Shown: in pieces, positions 8,018 to 15,300 of the stretch | Layout: every line of letters starts with the position of its first letter | Numbering within the stretch: the first letter of the stretch is position 1 | From: Ruminococcaceae bacterium UBA1730 | GTDB lineage: Bacteria > Bacillota > Clostridia > Oscillospirales > Acutalibacteraceae | Direction of reading: 5' to 3' | NCBI GenBank assembly: GCA_002315935.1 | Contig: DCII01000041.1 | Span: 1-21,888, forward strand | Length of the DNA: 21,888 nucleotides | Program-made: the position numbers and the translations under genes | The notes under the pieces: generated by a model | What the model was told of the DNA's origin: nothing | Seen by the model: only the letters and a program-made list of their open reading frames with translations | Databases searched by the model: none

Positions 8018-8899
8018 TTAAAGCATTCTGCCGTCGGCAACATTCTTTATGTGTCTGCCATAGCTTGAATCGCCGTATTTTTCGATTGATTTCAGAAGAG
8101 TTTCCCTCGTAATCCAACCTTTTCTGAATGCAATTTCTTCAAGAGCGGAAATTTTCATTCCCTGATTCTGCTCAATCATTTCAACAAAGGATGATGCTTC
8201 AACAAGGCTGTCCATAGTGCCGGTGTCAAGCCACGCAAAGCCTCTGCCGAGAATCTGAGCCTTGAGAGAACCCTCCTGAAGATACATATCATTCAGAGTC
8301 GTTATTTCAAGCTCCCCTCTTGCGGAGGGCGTAACATTCTTTGCCTTTTCGGCAACACCCTTCGGATAGAAATAAAGACCCGTTATGCAATAATTGCTCT
8401 TTGGCTTGGCAGGCTTTTCCTCAACCGAAAGAACCTCCCAATTTTCATTGATTTCCATAATTCCGAATCTTTCCGGGTCATGAACATAATAGCCGAAAAC
8501 AGTCGCCTTGCCTTCCTGTGCAAATCTTACTGCATTATCAAGATTTGCGGAAAGACCGCCACCGTAGAATATGTTGTCACCGAGAATCAATGCACAGGTG
8601 TCATCTCCGATAAAATTCTCGCCGATAATGAATGCCTGAGCAAGTCCGTCAGGCGAAGGCTGAACCGCATAGCTCAGCTTAAGACCGAACTGACTGCCGT
8701 CTCCGAGAAGCTTCTCGAAATTCGGAAGGTCTTCCGGAGTTGAGATAACAAGAATGTCATTTATGCCGGTAAGCATAAGGGTTGAAAGAGGATAATATAT
8801 CATCGGTTTATCATAAACAGGCAAAAGCTGTTTTGATGTAACCATAGTCAACGGATATAACCTTGTGCCGGCTCCTCCGGCTAATATAATACCTTTCAT
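8018..8899 (-). CDS. rfbA: Glucose-1-phosphate thymidylyltransferase
   Basis: 293 residues, the usual RmlA/RfbA length. It joins dTTP and glucose-1-phosphate to give dTDP-glucose and pyrophosphate, the first step of dTDP-deoxysugar synthesis in the cytosol. GGAGTRLYPLT with R13, K23 in the SKQLLPVYDKP segment, D108 in LGDN, E161 in EEKP and D225 in WLDTGT are all canonical. The start ATG has a GGAGG site 5 bases upstream. It is the first gene of the operon rfbA, RfbA-like, rfbB, driven by the promoter at 8953-8981. Confidence 0.95.
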   Translation of the reverse strand: MKGIILAGGAGTRLYPLTMVTSKQLLPVYDKPMIYYPLSTLMLTGINDILVISTPEDLPNFEKLLGDGSQFGLKLSYAVQPSPDGLAQAFIIGENFIGDDTCALILGDNIFYGGGLSANLDNAVRFAQEGKATVFGYYVHDPERFGIMEINENWEVLSVEEKPAKPKSNYCITGLYFYPKGVAEKAKNVTPSARGELEITTLNDMYLQEGSLKAQILGRGFAWLDTGTMDSLVEASSFVEMIEQNQGMKISALEEIAFRKGWITRETLLKSIEKYGDSSYGRHIKNVADGRML

Positions 8900-8952
8900 T
8901 TCTTCCTCCGAGGTAATTTATACACAAATATCCACGATAATCAGCTTGACTT

Positions 8953-8981
8953 ATTATAACAGAATATCCGAATAATAGCAA
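8953..8981 (-). promoter_or_regulatory. Promoter of the dTDP-sugar operon
   Basis: On the minus strand TTGCTA (8976-8981), a 17-base spacer and a perfect TATAAT (8953-8958) with extended TGT. It lies about 55 bases before the rfbA start. The stretch between it and the terminator at 9128 shows nothing else that I recognise. Confidence 0.75.
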
Positions 8982-9127
8982 TATATATTACAAAATTCAT
9001 TCCGGACACATTCCGCTAACTCTTTTTCACACCCAAACCATTCTGAAATAGAAAAATACCCGAATTGTTTTTACATTTCAAAGGCAAATTCAGCTCAAGT
9101 GATTTACGCTCGAAGGTCTAAACAACC

Positions 9128-9161
9128 AAAAAGACCGCATCCACGAATGAATGCAGCCTTT
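9128..9161 (-). terminator. Terminator of the LysR-transporter cluster
   Basis: An 11-bp stem with two G-U pairs (9151-9161 with 9130-9140) and a 10-base loop runs into TTTTT on the minus strand (9128-9132). It lies 12 bases past the stop of the small membrane protein gene. Confidence 0.7.
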
Positions 9162-9173
9162 ATGCCAGTCTGT

Positions 9174-9437
9174 TTATTTTTTGAAGCTTTTTGTTGAAAG
9201 TGCTTCTTTTTTTTCGATATACATCGCAACAAGTCCGATTATTATTGCTATTGAGGCAAGAGCAATAATCCACGGATAATAGCTTTTATAGAGAAATGTT
9301 GAAATTGCTTCGCCTGTTGACCCTCCGATAATAATTGCAGCTATGAACGGAATCAGCGGAAGCAGACCGCCCCAAAACGCAATGCTGATAGCTATTCCGT
9401 AAATTTTATTAAGAATATTATATATTTTTCTTCTCAC
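9174..9437 (-). CDS. Small two-helix membrane protein next to the TRAP-type permease
   Basis: 87 residues with two clear hydrophobic helices (about 12-38 and 54-74), a basic N-terminus (MRRK) and a Lys-rich C-terminus. The start is GTG at 9437, with AAGGAGG at ideal spacing; that ribosome site begins at the transporter stop codon, so translation is probably coupled. The gap to the transporter is 12 bases. I do not recognise the family. It is too short for a normal four-helix TRAP DctQ subunit but occupies the place where one might be expected. A small accessory subunit is therefore a reasonable inference, not a demonstrated function. Confidence 0.7.
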   Translation of the reverse strand: MRRKIYNILNKIYGIAISIAFWGGLLPLIPFIAAIIIGGSTGEAISTFLYKSYYPWIIALASIAIIIGLVAMYIEKKEALSTKSFKK

Positions 9438-9449
9438 ATTAACGCCTCC

Positions 9450-10808
9450 TTAAACAAGTCCCATAAGCGGAAGCCAGCCCATCATAACAATGACCGACAA
9501 CAGATAATGGAAGCATATCCACCACATACAGTTGAGAAGTGTCGGCTTCAGTTCGGATTCGGCAATTCCCATTCCTGTATATACGCAGGCACAATACGGA
9601 GGAGTAACTCCGTGCATTGCACCGCATATGCAGGGAAGCATTCCGCACGCAAGAATCGGGCTGACTCCTGCTCCTGCGAGAATTGTTATAATTATTCCGC
9701 CGAAAATTTTTACCTGCGTTGAGCCGGGAATAAGCATTCCGAGAATCGCCGTAAAGAACGGAAGGATTGCACAAAGAGCAAGCTTGCTCATGTGAAGACC
9801 GGCAAAAAACACTCCGATTGCTTCTTCAATTTTAAGCGTTTCAAGAACATTGCTCACAAAATAAGCAAAAAGAACAAGAGAAGCTGTCGGCACTACCTTC
9901 GTCATTCCCTCAGTAATCATTTTGGTCATGTTGGACAGCGACATATTTATTTTTGTTTCTTTATCAGAAAGAAGGACTGCCACAACAACAATAAGTGCAG
10001 GGATAAAAAGAAGAATGCTGTTGTTTAATGACTTTGCTCCGTCTCCAAGTCTCGAAGCAAAAAAAGCTTCGAATTTTGATGTAAGGAGAAACGGAAGAAA
10101 AACAGTTATCGGCAGAAAAATTGCTTTCCAGCCATGCCTGACCGATTCAACAAACGAAGGAATGTCTTCCTTTGCCATCGGCTTAACCTTATAATATTTA
10201 CACATTGCAAACATTGTTACTATCCGCTGAATTATAAACCAGACAGCAATACCCCAGAGAAGAAGCCAATACTGCGAAATTGTATATCTGTCAGGATACA
10301 TCTTGTCAAGAATAGCAAACGCAGTTGCAATCATACCTGCCGGTGGAATCATGTTTCCCATAGTGCTCGAATGAGCTTCAACATTTGCGGCAAGATGAGC
10401 CGGAAAACCGGAACGCTTCATTGCAGGAATTGTAAAAACTCCGGTGGTTGCAACATTACCTGGACCCGAGCCTGAAAGTGAACCCATATAGGTTGAACCG
10501 ATAATCGCAACATAACCTGCTCCGCCGGTAAACCTGCCGAACATCGAAAGAACAATTGCGATAAAATCATCAATAATCCTTGTTTTCGAAAGCAGAGAAG
10601 CTGAAATAATAAATACAATTATTACATAAAGGCTTGACTCCGTTATTGCATCCCATATGAATGTACCAACCTGTGACCACGTTCCCGTAACAGCAACAAG
10701 AACAAGAAATGATATAAGCATACATTCATAAAGAGGGCGTTTGAAAATTGAGAAACCGATTATTGCAACTGCAAAAACAATTCCGAGATAAACAAATTCT
10801 ATCGTCAT
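9450..10808 (-). CDS. TRAP-type (DctM-like) large permease, substrate unknown
   Basis: 452 residues with about 11-12 hydrophobic segments. The region MGSLSGSGPGNVATTGVFTI, continuing with PAMKRSGFP and later AHSSTMGNMIPPAGM, strongly resembles the first conserved loop of TRAP DctM permeases. The C-terminal half repeats the pattern (LIPGSTQVKIFGG and GAMHGVTPPYC), as expected for a two-fold elevator fold. Substrates of the family are usually organic acids taken up with sodium. No periplasmic DctP-type binding protein or standard DctQ gene is visible nearby. The start ATG has a GGAGG site. The gene lies 84 bases after the LysR gene, with a TATAAT at 10866-10871 suggesting a promoter of its own. 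Confidence 0.8.
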   Translation of the reverse strand: MTIEFVYLGIVFAVAIIGFSIFKRPLYECMLISFLVLVAVTGTWSQVGTFIWDAITESSLYVIIVFIISASLLSKTRIIDDFIAIVLSMFGRFTGGAGYVAIIGSTYMGSLSGSGPGNVATTGVFTIPAMKRSGFPAHLAANVEAHSSTMGNMIPPAGMIATAFAILDKMYPDRYTISQYWLLLWGIAVWFIIQRIVTMFAMCKYYKVKPMAKEDIPSFVESVRHGWKAIFLPITVFLPFLLTSKFEAFFASRLGDGAKSLNNSILLFIPALIVVVAVLLSDKETKINMSLSNMTKMITEGMTKVVPTASLVLFAYFVSNVLETLKIEEAIGVFFAGLHMSKLALCAILPFFTAILGMLIPGSTQVKIFGGIIITILAGAGVSPILACGMLPCICGAMHGVTPPYCACVYTGMGIAESELKPTLLNCMWWICFHYLLSVIVMMGWLPLMGLV

Positions 10809-10865
10809 ATTTCCTCCGTTCTCTGTTATGCAGAATTAAATCCCTATGATTTTTATAATCTTTTT

Positions 10866-10871
10866 ATTATA
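10866..10871 (-). promoter_or_regulatory. Candidate -10 element for the transporter gene
   Basis: A perfect TATAAT on the minus strand within the 84-base LysR-transporter gap. No good -35 is present at 16-18 bases, which fits an activator-dependent promoter. A small palindrome CAAG-CTA-CTTG (10889-10899) spans the LysR stop codon in roughly the -35 region and could be a regulator site; this is inference. Confidence 0.45.
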
Positions 10872-10892
10872 CTTTTAATCTATGGAAACAAG

Positions 10893-11795
10893 CTACTTGA
10901 AATATGTTGTCAGAAGAGAACATAAATCTCTAACTGATTTTGAGAGAAACTGCTTCTTCCTGTGAATCAGAATAATTTCTCTCGGTTTCGTTTCTTCGGC
11001 AATTGAAAAGAATTTCAGCTTTTCACAATCCTTTGCAAGGCACGAAGGAATCAATGCCGCCCCCATGCCGACCTTAACCATTTCAACAAGAGCCTCAAGG
11101 CTTGTACATTCAACGGTCTTATTCAGTTTCAATGCGTATTCCTCCGCAAGGCTTTCAAGCTTCCTTTGCATTGGATGCTCTTTATTTAGCATAGCAAAAT
11201 TACATTCCGAAATATCCGTAATATTGATTGCCGGGAATTTCCTTTGCGAAAGCTTCTTCGCATTGTCGCCAATATGAGAATCCCGTGCAACGGCAATAAC
11301 ATTCTCTTCGTTCATAATCAACTCATAATCAAATATGCTTTCATTGACCGGCAAGGTAGAGATACAAATATCAAACTCACCATGCTCTGCGGCATCAAGT
11401 ATTTCCCTTCTCGGTCTTTCATCAAGCTTCAGAATTATTCCGGGATATTTTTTTCTGAAATCAGAAACAATTTCCGGCATAAGTGCAACACTTCTGTGTG
11501 CAGAAAGACCGATACTGATTGTGCCGATTTTGTCTGATGAAATATCTAAAAATCTTCCGTTCATCTGATGCTCAATATCAAGAATTTTTCTGCCCGAATC
11601 AATATAAACTCTGCCGGCATCAGTCAATCTGAGGCTACCGCCGGAGCGGTCAAACAAATCAAGACCGATTTCCTTTTCGATTTTCTTGATATATTGCGAA
11701 AGAGAGGGCTGAGAAATGCCAAGCTCATCCGCCGCCTTGGAGAATGAACCTGTCTGCTCAAGAACAATAACATATTCAAGCTGCTTCGTATTCAT
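10893..11795 (-). CDS. LysR-family transcriptional regulator
   Basis: 300 residues from ATG 11795, chosen because AGGTGA lies 7 bases upstream; a TTG two codons earlier would sit directly on that site. An N-terminal winged HTH (about 1-60) contains the LysR signature FSKAADELGISQPSLSQYIK followed by IEKEIGLDLFDR. A helical linker and a periplasmic-binding-protein-like effector domain (about 88-295) follow. It is co-oriented with and upstream of the TRAP-type permease, rather than divergent as is commonest for LysR pairs. It probably regulates itself and the transporter in response to the transported acid. Its own promoter is a perfect consensus at 11828-11856. Confidence 0.92.
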   Translation of the reverse strand: MNTKQLEYVIVLEQTGSFSKAADELGISQPSLSQYIKKIEKEIGLDLFDRSGGSLRLTDAGRVYIDSGRKILDIEHQMNGRFLDISSDKIGTISIGLSAHRSVALMPEIVSDFRKKYPGIILKLDERPRREILDAAEHGEFDICISTLPVNESIFDYELIMNEENVIAVARDSHIGDNAKKLSQRKFPAINITDISECNFAMLNKEHPMQRKLESLAEEYALKLNKTVECTSLEALVEMVKVGMGAALIPSCLAKDCEKLKFFSIAEETKPREIILIHRKKQFLSKSVRDLCSLLTTYFK

Positions 11796-11806
11796 ATTCA
11801 ATCACC

Positions 11807-11819
11807 TATGAGTTTCATA
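11807..11819. promoter_or_regulatory. Candidate LysR-type operator (T-N11-A palindrome)
   Basis: TATGA-GTT-TCATA is a perfect 5+3+5 palindrome of the T-N11-A form bound by LysR proteins. It lies between the promoter -10 and the LysR start codon, where binding would block early transcription. Autoregulation is inferred. Confidence 0.45.
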
Positions 11820-11827
11820 ACAATTTG

Positions 11828-11856
11828 ATTATATATATGTTAAGGCAGAATGTCAA
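11828..11856 (-). promoter_or_regulatory. Perfect consensus promoter of the LysR gene
   Basis: On the minus strand TTGACA (11851-11856), a 17-base spacer and TATAAT (11828-11833); all 12 hexamer bases match consensus. The ATG is 33 bases downstream of the -10. Confidence 0.85.
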
Positions 11857-11929
11857 TAAGAAAAAAGATTATTTATGGATTATATTTAAAAATCGGAGTT
11901 GCTCTAAGGAAACGCTGATTAAATCGGGG

Positions 11930-12328
11930 TTCTTCACAGAAAGTTGGGGATGGCAATAATACCATCATAAATATGTAAACAGAGAAGGTTATGTCATTGC
12001 GAGCGAAGCGTGGCAATCCGTTGCACTTCGCAGAATATTACGGATTTCCCTCAGAAATATAGTCGCCTCAAGTGGGGTCCCCGAAAATGCGAGCATTTTT
12101 GGGGAGAGGACGAGGGGCGAAGTGAGTAAGCTTTCGCCAAAGGCGTAAGCGAACGATACGCAGTTACCGAGGACGAGGAGTGCTTCGCACTGCTCCTTAT
12201 TTCTTCACCTCACCGCCTCGCTTCATCCGCCACCGGCGGCACTTCGGCGGTTCGCCCACACCAGTCTGCGGACCGGTTCGTAATGACAAACCTACCCCTG
12301 TGTTTTAGCCCCAACCTTCCGTGAAAAA
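11930..12328. mobile_element. Outer MITE-like element with 20-bp imperfect terminal inverted repeats
   Basis: The ends TTCTTCACAGAAAGTTGGGG (11930-11949) and the reverse complement of 12309-12328 match at 17 of 20 positions. The 399-bp interval has no credible coding frame and contains the second inverted-repeat element at 11992-12288, so one element may have inserted in another, or both repeat pairs may be parts of one composite element. No target-site duplication is evident. It fills most of the 593-bp gap between the LysR gene and the large surface-protein gene; the rest of the gap holds the LysR promoter on the left and the surface-protein terminator on the right. Confidence 0.5.
11992..12288. 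mobile_element. Inner GC-rich repeat element with TGTCATTrCGA ends and internal hairpins
   Basis: The 297-bp interval begins TGTCATTGCGAG and ends with the complement of TGTCATTACGAA (10 of 12 match). A flanking AGGTT/AACCT extends the match outward with a one-base indel. The left end continues into a CGAGCGAAGCGTGGCAATCC segment that I recall as a widespread bacterial intergenic repeat type; I could not search. Inside are hairpins at 12079-12104 (11-bp stem, loop CGAG), 12130-12150, 12179-12191 and 12227-12239. No coding frame is supported. It is richer in GC than the surrounding DNA, consistent with a non-autonomous mobile repeat. Confidence 0.65.
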
Positions 12329-12361
12329 CTAAAATGGCTGCCATTTTCATGACAGCCATTT
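12325..12361 (-). terminator. Terminator of the surface-protein gene
   Basis: A perfect 9-bp stem (AAATGGCTG, 12332-12340 with 12353-12361) and a 12-base loop are followed on the minus strand by a T-rich tract (TAGTTTTT). It lies 27 bases past the stop codon. Confidence 0.75.
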
Positions 12362-12388
12362 AAATTCATTCTTTTGAAAACTCAGAAA

Positions 12389-15300
12389 TTATTCTTCGTC
12401 TTCCTTTTTCTTCTTTGAAACAAGGTAAGCTGCAACTGCTGCCGAGGAGATAGCTGCAAATGCCGCAAGACCTACGGAAACCGAACCTGTTGCAGGGTTA
12501 TCGGAATTGGTGTCGCTCCATACTGCCTCAAAAACGATGTCTTCAGCAGGCATTCTTTCGGGCACCTCGGGATTCCAGCCCTTGAATTCTGCACCTTCCT
12601 TGGTCGGATCCTTGGGAACGATAATCTTTGCACCTTCGATAATTCTGAAGGTTCTGTAAACTTCACCGTTTGCCTTGTATGTTACATTGTAGGAATGCTC
12701 AATAACATGGTGGATACCGGTAATGACTACAACTCCGCCGACAATTGCCGCTCCTGTGATAAGAGCTGTGTTAACTGCTGCAGCTGTTGCAATAGCTGCA
12801 ACTGCTGCACCTGCAACAACAACGCCGCCGACAACTACGGGGTTAAAGTCAACATTGGTTTCCCACTGTGCTTCAAATGTAACATCATAATCGGGCATTA
12901 CTGCGGGAACCTCGGGTGACCAGCCGATGAATGTTTTTCCGAACTTCGTAGGATCTTCAGGAACCTTCATCGGGTCACCTGAATGAATTACATATACCTC
13001 AATAACCTTTCCGTCTGACATATATGTTGCTGTATGGTCTGAACCGAGTCTGACAGAAACATATGTTGCCTTGAATTCAAGATCCTGGTCAGGCATATAT
13101 TCATAAGTGTTTGCCGGAGTCCAGCCAGCGAATAGATATTCATAGTTTTCGGGATCCTCATGAGCAGGAGGAGTCGGGTTATTCGCAACGGGAATTTCCG
13201 AACCGTAAGTTACATCATACTGATCAAGAAGCGTTGTTCCGTCTGAATCATAATAGGTTACCTTATGTGAATTAAGCTCAAACTTTGCAAATGCGTCAAC
13301 ATCAGCATCGGGCATTGTTGCCGGGAGAGTACCTCCGTCCTTATCAACCCAGCCGAGGAAGGTAGAACCTGTCTGCTCCGGATCAATTTCAGGAATAACA
13401 ACACTTTCGCCCTCATCTACCCATTTTGTATCATAAGGATCTCCGACGGGTGTGCCGTCTTCATTCTTTGCAAGATAGAAGCTGAGGTTACCGCCCTTTC
13501 TTCTCCATTCACCGATGATTTCAACATCGGACTTAGGCATCTCAAATGTTGTTACAACAACACCATTGTATTTCCAACCGTCAAATGACCATCCGTCAAG
13601 CGAAGGAACGCCTTCAACATTTATTGTTTTTCCGGAAATTGATTTATCCTCTGCCGGAAGTTCAGGAGCACCTTCGGGAACAGTCTTTCCATACTTGTAG
13701 GTAATCTTATATTCTTTTCTAACCCATGTTGCAGTGAGAGCAACATCGTTTGCAGGCATTGAATCAATTGACGAAACAGGAGCTCCGTCACCGTCTACCC
13801 AACCGTTGAAGTCATAATCATCTCTGGTTGCATCGGGAAGAGTGTTAACGGGTTTACCGTATTCAACCTCAATCGGTTCAACAGGATCACCGCCGGCGGG
13901 GTCAAATGTAATATTGAATTTCTTTGTTGAAACAGTTGCTGTAAGAGTTACATTTTCGGCAGGCATCGTGAAATCTGATTCAGGCTCAACCTTTTCATCG
14001 TTATTGTACCAACCGTCAATTGTGTATCCGTCGCCGACAACGGGGAGCTTTGCAATTGTTACGCTATCATTATAATGCTTGTTTTCAGCCTTTGCAGGAG
14101 CAGAAACTCCGTCAGGAGCATTGCTGATTTCGTAAGTGATTGAATAATTGATTGCTTTATAAACAGCGTTGAAGGTCTTGCTCTCGGTTACCTTTTCAGG
14201 AACTTCAGGTGACCACTTTTCGAATTCATAACCCTTGGGAGCGGTCGGAGCTGCGGGAGTGTCGGGAGTTGCATTGTAAAAATACTTAGCCTCAACCGAA
14301 GTCTTTCCGCCTTCGAACTGACCGATAACCGATGAATCAGCGTTTGCCGCATTGAATGTGTAAGTATATTCAATATTACCTTCGGTTGCTTCAAACACAA
14401 CATTCGATGCAGGCATTGTAAACTCAGTGCCCGGAGCATATGTTACTCCATTGCATACCCAGCCTGTATAATTCTTACCTGCAACCTCAGGCAAGGAATT
14501 AACATTGAACTTATCGCCCTTATGTTTGTTTGTAAATACAACGTTCTCTGTCGGGTCGCCTTCAACATGATTAACCTTATAAGTGACTGTATAATCAGAC
14601 AGCTTATATGTTGCATTGAATGTCTTGCTTTCGGTTACGGTTGAAGGAATATCGGGAGTCCATGAAACAAATTCATAGCCCTCGGGAGCTGTTATCTTTG
14701 TTGCGGGAGCGGAGGGAGTTTCGCCATAGTAATACTTGTCCGTCTTGGTTGCAGCATCATCTGCGAATTTACCCTTAACAGTACCGTCTGCTGTTTCAGC
14801 TTTAAATGTGTAGCTGTATTCAGTCTTGCTTTCAGTTGCTTCAAACACAACATCCGAAGCGGGCATTGTGAATTCAGAGTCGGGAGCGTATGTTGTTCCG
14901 TTGCATACCCAACCTGTGTACTGCTTTCCTGCAACTACGGGCAGAGCATCAATGTTGAATTTGTCACCAATGTGCTTGTTGGTGGAAACAACATTCTCTG
15001 TGGGGTCACCCTCAACATGGTTAACCTTGTATGTTACTGAATAACTGATAGCTTCATAGCGAGCTTCAAATTCCATATCGCAGGTAACCTCAGAGGGGAT
15101 TTCCTTATCCCAGCTCTTGAATGTATATCCTGTAGGAGGAGTTATCTCATTCTTGGGATCAGCAGGATTCTTGTCAAGATATTTATAGGGAACCAGCTTT
15201 GCAGGCTGAGCATCGGGGAATGAACCGACAAGAAGGTTTGCTGTATCATTTGCGTTGAATGTGTAATTATAAGTCTTTGCAGAAAGACTTGCCTTATATG

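Noticed and set aside
9439..9774. 111-codon frame antiparallel or out of frame within the transporter gene
   Set aside because: Lies inside the permease in another frame, Arg/Ser/Asn-rich with no membrane segments or domain.
11992..12288. CRISPR-like or tRNA-like reading of the hairpin-rich block
   Set aside because: No regular direct repeats with spacers and no cloverleaf; the terminal inverted repeats favour a mobile repeat element.
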